A DNA stretch of 64,000 nucleotides, taken from contig NZ_RAHH01000027.1 of NCBI RefSeq assembly GCF_003602095.1, positions 1 through 64,000 of the forward strand, read 5' to 3'. The stretch comes from Rahnella woolbedingensis (lineage in GTDB: Bacteria; Pseudomonadota; Gammaproteobacteria; Enterobacterales; Enterobacteriaceae). The notes under the pieces are model-generated. The model saw only the letters and a list, made by a program, of their open reading frames with translations, did no database searches and had not been told where the DNA came from. The translations under genes were made by a program, and so were the position numbers. Shown here piece after piece: positions 51,608 to 60,158 of the stretch (its first letter is position 1; each line of letters starts with the position of its first letter).

Positions 51608-51624
51608 ATGAATTTTGAATTCAT
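51608..51624. promoter_or_regulatory. Palindromic operator candidate between SDR and iclR genes
   Basis: ATGAATT-TTG-AATTCAT is a perfect 7+3+7 inverted repeat in the middle of the 214-bp divergent gap; AATTCAT recurs about 20 bp later. The size suits IclR-type binding sites, so control of both directions by the divergent IclR protein is likely. Confidence 0.55.
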
Positions 51625-51744
51625 ATATGAGCGTCACAACAATTCATATTACCTGCTGTAAAATTTCGGATGAGTTCACAGAAATGATAAGATTTGAGCG
51701 GATCGGGTGAACAGGTAGCGGCGCAGAAAGGGAGAAAAAACAGA

Positions 51745-52536
51745 ATGAATGGCCAGAAAGCGGAAGAACATAAAGACGAGGAAGGACAGGAGGATCGCTA
51801 TCGTGCGCCAGCGCTTGATAAAGGGCTGGATATCATTGAGATGCTGGCGGGACGTGAAGAGGGCATTTCGCAGGCGGAAATTGCGAAGGTATTGGGACGT
51901 AAGCCCAATGAAATTTACCGCATGCTCGACCGGCTGGTGCGCCGTGGATATGTCATCCGTACCAGCGTTGATCAGTACGAACTGTCGCTAAAAATTTTTG
52001 AACTGGGAAATCGTCATTCGCCGTTTCGCCGGCTGGCGACGCAGGCCCTTCCATATCTTCGACAGTTTGCCCGTGAAGCGAAACAGGCTTGTCATCTGGT
52101 GGTTTACGATCGCGGCGCACTGACGGCGATCGCCCAGGTTGACGCGCCAGGTTACTGGGGCTTTGGTGTTCGCACGGGTTCGCGGATGGATCTGCTGAAT
52201 ACCGGCTCAGGACATGTGATGCTGGCTTTCTCACCCGCCAACGAGCGCGAGTTTATGCTGCGCGAAAGTGAAGATCCCGGCCTTACAATCAGCGCTGAAC
52301 TCGCGCAACAGTTAACGTTGGTACGCCAGCAGGGCTACGAAATGATGCCCAGCCAGCAAACGGTCGGCGTTTATAATATTGCCGTTCCAATACTTGCCAA
52401 CGGGGATAAAGTCATCGCGGCGCTGGCCTGCCCTTATTTACAGCACCTGGATTACCTGAATTCGCCCTCGCGTGATCAGGTACTCGAACAACTCAAATAT
52501 ACGGTGGCGCAAATCATGAGTGCGACACCCCTTTAA
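51745..52536 (+). CDS. IclR-family regulator of the sugar-acid operon
   Basis: A 263-residue regulator. The N-terminal winged helix is YRAPALDKGLDIIEMLAGREEGISQAEIAKVLGRKPNEIYRMLDRLVRRGYV; the effector domain has VRTGSRMDLLNTGSGHVMLAF and VYNIAVPILANGDKVIAALACPY. KDG/aldonate regulators such as KdgR belong to this family, which suits a sugar-acid pathway. The ATG at 51745 is chosen because AAGGGAGA lies 9 nt upstream; a longer form from 51694 would add a disordered leader. Divergent from the SDR operon across a palindrome-containing region. Confidence 0.9.
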   Translation: MNGQKAEEHKDEEGQEDRYRAPALDKGLDIIEMLAGREEGISQAEIAKVLGRKPNEIYRMLDRLVRRGYVIRTSVDQYELSLKIFELGNRHSPFRRLATQALPYLRQFAREAKQACHLVVYDRGALTAIAQVDAPGYWGFGVRTGSRMDLLNTGSGHVMLAFSPANEREFMLRESEDPGLTISAELAQQLTLVRQQGYEMMPSQQTVGVYNIAVPILANGDKVIAALACPYLQHLDYLNSPSRDQVLEQLKYTVAQIMSATPL

Positions 52537-52573
52537 GTAACGGGAAGTACCTTTCAGACAGGCCTGATCCGCG

Positions 52574-52604
52574 AACAGCTGCATCACTGCGATGCAGCTG
52601 TTTT
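52574..52604. terminator. Terminator between iclR and the convergent ABC operon
   Basis: AACAGCTGCATC (52574-52585) pairs perfectly with GATGCAGCTGTT (52591-52602) around a 5-nt loop, with TTTT at the right end. It works best for the iclR transcript. Confidence 0.85.
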
Positions 52605-52624
52605 ACTTCGTGTGTTCTGGGGCA

Positions 52625-53410
52625 CTACAACATCACTTTCGCCGCCATTTCCCGGCTGTAGTCGCGGCTGGCATCGACCAGCACGCGGGTGTAATCGTCC
52701 CTGATATCGCCGCGCAGCAGCGCATCGGTTTCCAGTGTTTCGAGGATTTTGCCGTATTTCATCACCGCCACGCGCTGGCAAAGATGAGCAATAACGCCCA
52801 GATCGTGAGTGACCATCAGGTAGGTCAGCCCTTCCTCTTTTTGAAGATCGAACAGCAAATTGAGGATTTCCGCCTGCACGGAGACATCCAGCGCAGAGGT
52901 CGGTTCGTCGAGCAGCAGCACGCGCGGTTTGAGGATCAGCGCCCGTGCAATCGCCACGCGCTGGCGCTGTCCGCCGGAAAGCTGATGCGGATAACGGCTG
53001 CGAAACGCGCGGTTCAGGCCGACTTTTTCCAGAATGGTATTAATGCGCTGGTCCCGCTGGTCGATGCGGTGAATTTGCAGCGGCTCTTCCAGAATATCGT
53101 CGATGGTGTGGCGCGGATGGAGCGACCCGTAAGGATCCTGAAAAACCATCTGTACCAGACGGCAGCGGTCGCGACCTATGCGGTGTTCCAGCTGCTGGCC
53201 GTCGATTTCAAGTTCACCCTTCCAGTGGGTAAACAGCCCCGCCAGACATTTCAGCACCGTGGTTTTGCCCGATCCGGATTCCCCCACCAGCCCGAAAATT
53301 TCGCCCTCGCGCACCGCGATATTCACATCCGTCAGCACCTGCGTGGTTTTTGCGCCCTCACCAAAAGTCAGGTTCAGGTTTCGCACGTCAATCATGGTTT
53401 TATGCGTCAT
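52625..53410 (-). CDS. ABC importer ATPase, NikE/DppF-like (short form)
   Basis: A 261-residue ATPase: Walker A GESGSGKTTVLKCLAG, Q-loop MVFQDPYGSLHPRHTIDDI, signature LSGGQRQRVAIARAL, Walker B LLLDEPTSALDVS and MVTHDLGV. It lacks the C-terminal Cys-rich extension found in the DppF-like protein at 39977, so its length resembles NikE. AAGGAG stands 5 nt before the ATG. It is the last gene of the operon and ends at a shared terminator. Confidence 0.92.
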   Translation of the reverse strand: MTHKTMIDVRNLNLTFGEGAKTTQVLTDVNIAVREGEIFGLVGESGSGKTTVLKCLAGLFTHWKGELEIDGQQLEHRIGRDRCRLVQMVFQDPYGSLHPRHTIDDILEEPLQIHRIDQRDQRINTILEKVGLNRAFRSRYPHQLSGGQRQRVAIARALILKPRVLLLDEPTSALDVSVQAEILNLLFDLQKEEGLTYLMVTHDLGVIAHLCQRVAVMKYGKILETLETDALLRGDIRDDYTRVLVDASRDYSREMAAKVML

Positions 53411-53419
53411 TTGGGCTCC

Positions 53420-54265
53420 TTAATCGGTCAGCCAGCTGGCCTGCCGCTGCATCACCGGCAGCGGATAACGGCGGTTATCCATGTCCGGCAACGCATTGAG
53501 CAGGCCGCGCGTGTACGGATGCTGCGCGTTATCCAGATCGGTGGCGGCGATGGATTCCACGATGCGTCCGGCGTACATCACCAGCACGCGATCGCAAAAG
53601 CTGCGCACCAGATTGATGTCATGACTGATAAAAATCAGCCCCAGACCGCGCGTTTTCACCAGATCGTCCAGCAGCGCCAGCACCTGTAAACGCACCGACA
53701 CGTCGAGCGCCGACGTCGGTTCATCAGCAATCACCATTTCGGGGTCGGTGATCAGCATCATCGCAATCATGATGCGCTGCCCCTGCCCGCCGGAAATTTC
53801 ATGCGGATACAGGCCGTATACGCGTTCCGGGTCGCGGATGCGCACCACGTCCAGCATGTTCAGCACTTTGCGTTTGGCATCCTGATACGAACATTTGTGG
53901 TGCGAACGCCACGCTTCAGCAATCTGATCGCCGACGCACAGCACCGGATTCAGCGAATATTTCGGATCCTGCATAATCATCGAAATCCGCTTACCGCGTA
54001 CCTGCCGCATTTGTTTCGGGCTGGCACGCAGCAAATCGACATCCGCAAACTGCATTTTGTTGGCGGTGATTTGCGCTTTTGAAGGATGCAGATGCAACAG
54101 CGCTCGTCCCACGGTGGATTTACCTGAGCCAGACTCACCGACAATCGCCAGTTTTTCGCGCCCGAGCTGGAAGGAAACGCCACGCACAGCCTGCGTCACC
54201 TGACGGCCATTCACAAAGCTGACGTGCAAGTCCTGCACATCCAGTAACGCCGGAGCGTCAGTCAT
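53420..54265 (-). CDS. ABC importer ATPase, NikD/DppD-like (short form)
   Basis: A 281-residue ATPase: Walker [16 protein letters not shown], signature ISGGQGQRIMIAMML, Walker B MVIADEPTSALDVS and H-loop FISHDINLV. Like its partner it lacks the C-terminal Cys-rich tail of DppD. The ATG at 54265 overlaps the permease stop by 8 bp. An earlier ATG at 54295 would overlap by 38 bp and has its AGGAG directly abutting the start codon, too close to function well. Confidence 0.9.
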   Translation of the reverse strand: MTDAPALLDVQDLHVSFVNGRQVTQAVRGVSFQLGREKLAIVGESGSGKSTVGRALLHLHPSKAQITANKMQFADVDLLRASPKQMRQVRGKRISMIMQDPKYSLNPVLCVGDQIAEAWRSHHKCSYQDAKRKVLNMLDVVRIRDPERVYGLYPHEISGGQGQRIMIAMMLITDPEMVIADEPTSALDVSVRLQVLALLDDLVKTRGLGLIFISHDINLVRSFCDRVLVMYAGRIVESIAATDLDNAQHPYTRGLLNALPDMDNRRYPLPVMQRQASWLTD

Positions 54266-55163
54266 TTCGGGGATCGAGAATGTCACGAAGGCCATCTCCT
54301 AAAAAGTTGAACGCCAGGCTGTTAATCAGGATCGCCAGACCGGGAATCGTCGCCACCCACCAGCACTCCATCATGTAGGTACGGCCGCTGGAAATCATCG
54401 CGCCCCACTCCGGATCCGGTGGCTGAGCGCCAAGACCGAGAAAGCCCAGACCGGCGGCGGTCAGAATAATCCCCGCCATATTCATGGTGATACGGATGAT
54501 CACCGACGGCAGACACAGCGGCACAATATGGCGCCACAACACCCGCACCGGGGATGCGCCCTGCAAACGCACTGCCGAGATAAAATCGGCCTGACGTAAT
54601 GAAAGGGTTTCAGCGCGTGCCAGACGCGCAATCGGCGGCCAGGCGGTGAGCGTTATGGCGATCACCACATGTTCCAGACCGGGGCCGAGTGCAGCGACAA
54701 ACGCCAGTGCCAGCACCAGACTCGGGAAGGAGATGAAAATGTCGGTGATACGCATCAGCACCATATCCGTTTTGCCACCGAAGTATCCGGCGGTGACGCC
54801 GAGCAGCAACCCGAGCGGCCCGACGGTCACCGACACCAGCAGCACGATGTACAGCGTAATGCGCGAGCCGTAAACCAGACGGCTGAAGATATCGCGGCCA
54901 AACTCGTCAGTGCCGAACCAGTGCGCTGCCGACGGCGGGCTGAGCGCGTTGTTTAAATCCTGCACCAGCGGATGAAACGGCGCGATCCACGGGGCGAAAA
55001 TCGCCACAATCATCAGCACCAGAACAATTGCGCCACCGATGGCGGTCAGCGGATTACATGCCATCTGCCACAGAAAATGACCAACGCGACCCAACGCCCT
55101 TTTCACGCGCTGACGTTTTTCGTCGCCCGCGCTGAGCGTGACGGAATCGAGAGAAATCGTCAT
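54258..55163 (-). CDS. ABC importer permease, DppC-like
   Basis: A 301-residue membrane protein of the DppC/NikC type: AHWFGTDEFGRDIFSRLVYGSRITLYIVL, GVTAGYFGGKTDMVLMRITDIFISFPSLVLALAFVAALGPGLEH, the coupling loop DFISAVRLQGASPVRVLWRHIVPL and the C-terminal GFLGLGAQPPDPEWGAMISSGRTYM. Its ATG overlaps the DppB-like stop as ATGA. Confidence 0.92.
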   Translation of the reverse strand: MTISLDSVTLSAGDEKRQRVKRALGRVGHFLWQMACNPLTAIGGAIVLVLMIVAIFAPWIAPFHPLVQDLNNALSPPSAAHWFGTDEFGRDIFSRLVYGSRITLYIVLLVSVTVGPLGLLLGVTAGYFGGKTDMVLMRITDIFISFPSLVLALAFVAALGPGLEHVVIAITLTAWPPIARLARAETLSLRQADFISAVRLQGASPVRVLWRHIVPLCLPSVIIRITMNMAGIILTAAGLGFLGLGAQPPDPEWGAMISSGRTYMMECWWVATIPGLAILINSLAFNFLGDGLRDILDPRND

Positions 55164-56221
55164 ACTTTTGTCCTCGGATCAAAGACCTGATACAGCAGGT
55201 CAGAGAGCAAATTCAGCACCACGAAAATCATGCCGACCACCAGCACGCAGCCCATCACCGCGTTCATGTCGCCCAGCATCAGACTGCTGGTGAGATACGA
55301 ACCAAAGCCCGGCCAGGAGAACACGGTTTCGATCAGCACTGCGCCTTCCAGCAGCGAGCCGTACGCCAGCGCCACCACGGTCAGCAACTGAACCAGAATG
55401 TTGCGAAATGCGTGATTCCACAGCACATGCCATTCGCTCAGCCCTTTGACGCGGGCGGTGATGATGAATTCCTGCGAAAGCTGCGCCAGCATAAAGCTGC
55501 GGGTCATGCGGCTGATGTAAGCCAGCGAGTGAAAACCCAGCAGAGATGCGGGTAAAATCAGGTGATTCAGCGCATTGCGGAACACTTCCCAGTTGCCGGC
55601 GATCAGCGCGTCAATCAGCATGAAACCGCTGTGGCGCGTGACCTGTCCGTCGAGGCTGAAATCTACCCGCCCGGCGCCGCCGACCCAACCGAGCCAGGCG
55701 TAAAACACCAGTAAACCCATCATGCCGACCCAAAAGATTGGCGTGGAATAACCGGCCAGACTGATGATGCGCACCGCGTAATCCGCCATGCTGTTCCGTT
55801 TTGCCGCTGCCAGCACGCCGATCGGAATACCGACGCCCGCGCCGAGAATGATCGCCAGCGTCGCCAGTTCCATGGTGGCCGGAAACACGCGCAGAATGTC
55901 CTGCGTCACCGGTTTCCCGGTCAGCAGCGCATTGCCTAAATCACCGTGCGCCAGCCCGTAAAGGTAGATGCCGAACTGCGTCCATAACGGTTTATCAAAA
56001 CCGAGCTGATGGTAAACCTGCTGGTAAGTGCTGTGGTCAGCGTCCGGTCCGACAATCGCCAGCACCGGATCCACCGGCATCACGCGGCCAATAAAAAACG
56101 TGAGCAGCAACAGGCCGAACAGCGTCACGGCCACCTGCACCAGCCGTTTGCCGATGCGTCCGGCGGGGAGTGACATCCGCGCCGTTTGCTTTGAAGCAGG
56201 CGCCGGAATTTGCATGGTCAT
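55160..56221 (-). CDS. ABC importer permease, DppB-like
   Basis: A 353-residue membrane protein of the DppB/NikB type: IGKRLVQVAVTLFGLLLLTFFIGRVMPVDPVLAIVGPDA, GVLAAAKRNSMADYAVRIISLAGYSTPIFWVGMMGLLVFY, the coupling loop EFIITARVKGLSEWHVLWNHAFRNILV and FSWPGFGSYLTSSLMLGDMNAV. It is longer than usual at the N-terminus (about 25 polar residues before helix 1). Four-base ATGA overlaps join it to both neighbours. Confidence 0.92.
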   Translation of the reverse strand: MTMQIPAPASKQTARMSLPAGRIGKRLVQVAVTLFGLLLLTFFIGRVMPVDPVLAIVGPDADHSTYQQVYHQLGFDKPLWTQFGIYLYGLAHGDLGNALLTGKPVTQDILRVFPATMELATLAIILGAGVGIPIGVLAAAKRNSMADYAVRIISLAGYSTPIFWVGMMGLLVFYAWLGWVGGAGRVDFSLDGQVTRHSGFMLIDALIAGNWEVFRNALNHLILPASLLGFHSLAYISRMTRSFMLAQLSQEFIITARVKGLSEWHVLWNHAFRNILVQLLTVVALAYGSLLEGAVLIETVFSWPGFGSYLTSSLMLGDMNAVMGCVLVVGMIFVVLNLLSDLLYQVFDPRTKV

Positions 56222-57876
56222 AAACCTTTACCTCCGGTTGGCTGAGCGTTTTGCGCGGCGGACTGCGGGCTGTCGTCTTTATAAACATCGCGCAGGAATG
56301 TGGTCGCAGAAGGATGTGGCAGAAAGTTTTTAACGTCCCTGCGCACCACGATGGAATCGACCATCTGTGAGACCGGCACCAGCGCCGGGATCAGCGCGTC
56401 GTAGCGTTCCTGAATGGCAAAGTAATCCTGTTTTTGTTTCTCCGGATCACGTTCCAGCAACGCCTGATCGATATCGGTGTTCAGCTGTTTGTCGTAAAAA
56501 CCGGTGCGCCAGCCCTGAAAATTGGTCAGCCGTGCGGCGTCGCTGTTATCGGGGTTATACACCAGCGCGCGCAGGCTGGAGTGCGGATGGGGTTCCACGC
56601 CGCTGCCCCCGCGCCCGACCAGCATGTCGAACTTGCGCTCACGCATCGCTCCGTAAATCTGGTTGCCGGTGCCGGTGACGATTTTGGCGCGAATGCCCGC
56701 CTGCATCAGCGTGGACTGCACAGCAATGGCGATATTGAGGAACGGCTGATCCGCCAGCACCCGCAGCGTGGTATCAAAACCCTCCGGATAACCGGCGTCT
56801 GCCAGCAGCGCTTTGGCGCGAGGAATGTCGAGCTTGTAACCCGGATCCGGCAACGTCGCAGGCATCCCGACCTGAATCGGACGCTGATGCACAATGCCGT
56901 AACCGTTCATCAGTGCCTTGCCGATGCCCTGATAATCAATCAGATAGCGCACCGCTTCACGCACTTTCGGATTGGCGAAATGCGGCTCTTTCATGCTCAT
57001 CGCCACGTAATAAATAGTGCCTTTTTTCACCTCATCGACCTGTATGGCCGGATCGTGACTGAGCGCGGTAACATCTGAAACCGCCATGTTATGGGCAATA
57101 TCCAGATCACCTTTTTCAATCATCAGACGCAGGGTTTGTGACTCCTGAAAATGGCGGAATACCACGCGCGTTAATTGCGGTTCGCCGCGCCAGTACTGAG
57201 GGTTACGGCTCATTTTCAGCACGTCTTTCGCCTGCCAGCTGTCGAGACGAAACGGCCCGGAACCGGCTTCATTGGTGGTCAGCCAGCGGTTGCCCCAGTC
57301 GCCGTTCACTTCATGCGCCTGCACGGTTTTGCTGTCCAGCGCGACCACGCTGCCGAGCGCCGCCAGCGAGTAAATCACCAGTTTCGGGTCATTGGGTTTA
57401 GGTAACTGAATTTCGACGATACCGGGAGACGGCGAGCGCACCATCTCATCGACATTCTTTTTACTGAATCCGTAGGATTTCCATACTGACGCCTGCGCCA
57501 GATTGAGGTGCAGAATGCGGCGCATCGACCACACTACGTCATCGGCAGTGACCGGATTGCCCGAGTGGAATTTCACGCCATCGCGCAGATGAAACGTGAT
57601 GAGATTATCGGCGTCGTTGACCTCCCACGAGGTCGCCAGCGCCGGACGCACATGGGTGAGTTGTTGCGGATCGAGCTCAATCAGCGGGTCATAAAGATTG
57701 ACCACGATGCCGACAATGTCATTGCCGGTCATCGCTGCAGGGTCGAGCGTTAATAGGTTATTCATGTTCATGCCGATGATCAGCTGGTCGGGCGGCGTTT
57801 TCGCCTGCGCCGTCCAGCCAGCGGCCATCAGCAGTAGCGCGAATATCCACGCGCCCCACGTTTTGCCAGAGTTCAT
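56218..57876 (-). CDS. ABC importer substrate-binding protein (cluster C)
   Basis: A 552-residue periplasmic binding protein: signal peptide ending near AQAK (residue 25), then the family-5 fold with IIGMNMNNLLTLDPAAMTGNDIVGIVVNLYDPLIELD and ITFHLRDGVKFHSGNPVTADDVVWSMRRILHLN, the family signature. Cluster-C proteins bind peptides, nickel complexes or oligosaccharides. The enolase-superfamily gene directly upstream suggests a sugar-acid-containing ligand here. GGAAGG precedes the ATG. The C-terminal tail is disordered (SPQSAAQNAQPTGGKGL). Confidence 0.9.
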   Translation of the reverse strand: MNSGKTWGAWIFALLLMAAGWTAQAKTPPDQLIIGMNMNNLLTLDPAAMTGNDIVGIVVNLYDPLIELDPQQLTHVRPALATSWEVNDADNLITFHLRDGVKFHSGNPVTADDVVWSMRRILHLNLAQASVWKSYGFSKKNVDEMVRSPSPGIVEIQLPKPNDPKLVIYSLAALGSVVALDSKTVQAHEVNGDWGNRWLTTNEAGSGPFRLDSWQAKDVLKMSRNPQYWRGEPQLTRVVFRHFQESQTLRLMIEKGDLDIAHNMAVSDVTALSHDPAIQVDEVKKGTIYYVAMSMKEPHFANPKVREAVRYLIDYQGIGKALMNGYGIVHQRPIQVGMPATLPDPGYKLDIPRAKALLADAGYPEGFDTTLRVLADQPFLNIAIAVQSTLMQAGIRAKIVTGTGNQIYGAMRERKFDMLVGRGGSGVEPHPHSSLRALVYNPDNSDAARLTNFQGWRTGFYDKQLNTDIDQALLERDPEKQKQDYFAIQERYDALIPALVPVSQMVDSIVVRRDVKNFLPHPSATTFLRDVYKDDSPQSAAQNAQPTGGKGL

Positions 57877-57928
57877 GATTTACCTTCCGGGTAGAGTCAG
57901 AGGTTTATTATTTTTTTCTGCCCGCAGG

Positions 57929-59098
57929 TCAGTCGCGGCTGACGGTATGGGTTTCTATGTAATCAAAATTGATGTCCTCACCCAGACCAGGGCGGTCAGA
58001 AAGATGAACAAAGCCCTGCTCGTCCATCGGGTCAACGATGCTGTTCAGGTATGCAGCCGGTTCGTCGTATTCCAGGAACGGATGCAACAGGCCACGTTCA
58101 TACCAGCGACAGTTGCGGATAGCGCCGACGACGGCCAGACTCGCCGCGCCGTTGCCGTGAACTTCGCAGTCCATACCGAACGCTTCCGCCAGACTGGCAA
58201 CTTTCATGCAAGGCGAGATGCCGCCCACGCCGTTGGCACCGGCGCGCAAAATGTCACAGGCACCGGCTTTCACCCAGTCCGCGCGGCTGTGATGTTTACC
58301 GCCCAAACTTTCGGGGCCGATCACGTCGATGGAGAGGTTTTCCGCCAGCCAGGCGTAAGACGCCATGCTCTCTTCTTCCATCGGTTCCTCGAACCACGCG
58401 AAGTTAAGTTTTTCCAGCGCTTTACCGATGGTCAGCGCCTGACTGCGGCTGTACCAGTGATAGCCGTCGAGCATCAGTTCGATATCCGGGCCGACGGCTT
58501 CACGCACGGCGGCGCAGGCTTTAATGTCCATTTTCGGGTCCGGCGCGAAAGCGACCGGTGGCATCCAGGTGTGCAGCTTGATGGCCTGATAACCGCGCGC
58601 CACCAGCTTCTCGGCAAACTGACCGAATTCATCCGGCGTCGATAATCCGCCTTTCAGCTCATCGCCGCACATGGTGCTGCCGTAGGCCGGAACCTTCTCG
58701 CGGAATCCGCCCAGCAGTTTGTGCACCGGCATCTTCAGTTTGCGGCCAATCAGATCCCACAATGCCTGCTCGACAAACGACAGCGCCCTTTCAGTCAGCT
58801 GATGCGCACTTCCGCGCTGCCAGTGAACCAGATCCTGCCACAGACGTTCACGGTCGAACGGGTTCTGTCCAATCAATACTTTTCTGAAAAAAGCATTCAC
58901 TACGTGCGGACGCACAACTTCCGGCGGCGCGAATGAATATCCGCAGTCGCCTTCGTCAGTGGTAATGGTCAGCATCGCCATTTTTGCCTGACTTTCTTCA
59001 CCCGGATGCGAATGACCCGCGCTGTCAGAAACGCGACGGGTCGGATAAGTAAAAACAGAGACTTCAACAGAACGTATTTTCACAGCGATACCTGCCAT
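57929..59098 (-). CDS. Enolase-superfamily protein (MR/MLE type) with KxH motif
   Basis: A 389-residue protein with the enolase-superfamily capping domain and barrel. At the usual KxK position it has KLHTWMPP (Lys-x-His). Metal ligands look like LMLDGYHWYS (Asp), WFEEPMEEE (Glu) and VIGPESLGG (Glu), with a late catalytic-type His in DCEVHGNGAASL. The missing second lysine points to a dehydratase group other than mandelate racemase itself; the sugar acid is unknown. It leads the importer operon, 52 bp before the binding protein. A GTG at 59083, preceded by GCAGG, could be the true start, since family members often begin at KIRSVEV. A perfect CRP core site lies 55 bp upstream. Confidence 0.83.
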   Translation of the reverse strand: MAGIAVKIRSVEVSVFTYPTRRVSDSAGHSHPGEESQAKMAMLTITTDEGDCGYSFAPPEVVRPHVVNAFFRKVLIGQNPFDRERLWQDLVHWQRGSAHQLTERALSFVEQALWDLIGRKLKMPVHKLLGGFREKVPAYGSTMCGDELKGGLSTPDEFGQFAEKLVARGYQAIKLHTWMPPVAFAPDPKMDIKACAAVREAVGPDIELMLDGYHWYSRSQALTIGKALEKLNFAWFEEPMEEESMASYAWLAENLSIDVIGPESLGGKHHSRADWVKAGACDILRAGANGVGGISPCMKVASLAEAFGMDCEVHGNGAASLAVVGAIRNCRWYERGLLHPFLEYDEPAAYLNSIVDPMDEQGFVHLSDRPGLGEDINFDYIETHTVSRD

Positions 59099-59152
59099 TA
59101 CTGAGTGAGTTAACGCCCTTCAGGGCGCGCCGGAATTACCGTCTCTTCGCAA

Positions 59153-59168
59153 TGTGAGCCTTCTCACA
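59153..59168. promoter_or_regulatory. CRP (cAMP receptor protein) binding site, perfect core
   Basis: TGTGA-GCCTTC-TCACA is the exact TGTGA-N6-TCACA core, 55 bp upstream of the enolase-like gene. It predicts catabolite control of the importer operon. Confidence 0.78.
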
Positions 59169-59297
59169 CTTTGTCAAAACCGCAATCCAACAATAATAAA
59201 ATAGCGTTTCATTATTGAACTTAGCCAGTTTGCAGACGTATTTCCACGGCTAAAAGCCGAAATTTTCCGCGTTTGTTTGGGCATCTGCACGGGGGAA

Positions 59298-59313
59298 TGT
59301 GAGCATTTTCACG
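59298..59313. promoter_or_regulatory. Second CRP-like site
   Basis: TGTGA-GCATTT-TCACG matches nine of the ten core bases. It is 200 bp from the importer operon and 170 bp from exoX, so its target is open. Confidence 0.5.
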
Positions 59314-59482
59314 AAAGCGACAGGAAGTGTGATCTGTACAAGAAATAGACGGAGTAAGTGTGGGGTGAAATTTCCAGCGGGTATGCGATGCAAAAAGTTG
59401 TGATCAGAAAAGTGGGCACCGGCGGTTCATTCCGTTAGGCTAGCCATATCAGAAAGTGTTTGGTGATCAGCCGGAGTACAAA

Positions 59483-60145
59483 ATGTTGCGTGTTATTGAT
59501 ACGGAAACCTGCGGATTGCAGGGTGGCGTGGTGGAAGTGGCCTCCGTAGATATCGAGAACGGAAGGATCGTTAACCCGATGAGTGATCTGGTGCGCCCTG
59601 ACCGCCCGATCGGCCATCAGGCGATGGCCATTCACAAAATCACCGAGGCGATGGTGGCTGATAAGCCGTGGATTGAGGAGATCATTCCCCGCTATCACGG
59701 CAGCCAGTATTACGTTGCCCACAACGCCAGTTTTGACCAGCGCATGCTGCCTGATATGTCAGGTGAATGGATTTGTACCGTGAAACTGGCGCGTCGTTTA
59801 TGGCCGGGGATCAAATACAGCAATATGGCGCTCTATAAATCCCTCAAGCTGGAAGTGGCTACGCCTGCGGATTTGCATCATCACCGCGCGCTGTTTGACT
59901 GCTATATCACTGCCGCGTTGCTCATCCGCATTATGGATGAATCCGGCTGGACGCCCGAGGAAATGGTGACCATTACCGGACGCCCGGCGCTGGTCAGCAC
60001 CATGATGTTTGGGAAATATCGCGGCAGGAAAATTGCAGAAATCGCTGAAGATGATCCGGGTTATCTGCGCTGGATGCTCAAAAATATCAAAGAATTAACG
60101 CCGGATCTGCGGATGACGCTCAGGCATTATCTGGAAACCGAGTAA
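59483..60145 (+). CDS. exoX: Exodeoxyribonuclease X
   Basis: A 220-residue DnaQ-like 3'-5' exonuclease, the same length as E. coli ExoX and very similar throughout. Exo I is LRVIDTETCGLQGG (catalytic DTE at residues 6-8), Exo II is YVAHNASFDQRMLP, and Exo III is LHHHRALFDCYITAALL. The TFGKYRG-like MFGKYRGRKIAEIAEDDPGYLRWML tail is diagnostic. It acts in mismatch repair and recombination. The ATG at 59483 follows GGAG; an upstream frame start at 59456 lacks conservation. Confidence 0.96.
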   Translation: MLRVIDTETCGLQGGVVEVASVDIENGRIVNPMSDLVRPDRPIGHQAMAIHKITEAMVADKPWIEEIIPRYHGSQYYVAHNASFDQRMLPDMSGEWICTVKLARRLWPGIKYSNMALYKSLKLEVATPADLHHHRALFDCYITAALLIRIMDESGWTPEEMVTITGRPALVSTMMFGKYRGRKIAEIAEDDPGYLRWMLKNIKELTPDLRMTLRHYLETE

Positions 60146-60158
60146 CAGGTCACGAGGG

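Larger units (their letters stand above)
59099..59482. other. Divergent region between the importer operon and exoX
   Basis: This 384-bp gap holds one perfect and one near-perfect CRP-like site and no gene. The strong site is placed for the leftward operon; the second is roughly midway to exoX. Confidence 0.6.

Noticed and set aside
52592-53689. 365-codon plus-strand frame across the ABC ATPase genes
   Set aside because: Overlaps two unmistakable ATPases with intact Walker motifs on the other strand and begins inside a terminator region.
52625-57876. Nickel importer (nikABCDE)
   Set aside because: ATPase lengths fit, but the operon starts with an enolase-superfamily enzyme and has a CRP site, and no NikR-type regulator is seen.
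57698-58645. 315-codon frame antisense to the enolase-like and binding-protein genes
   Set aside because: The opposite strand carries clear catalytic and signature motifs throughout.
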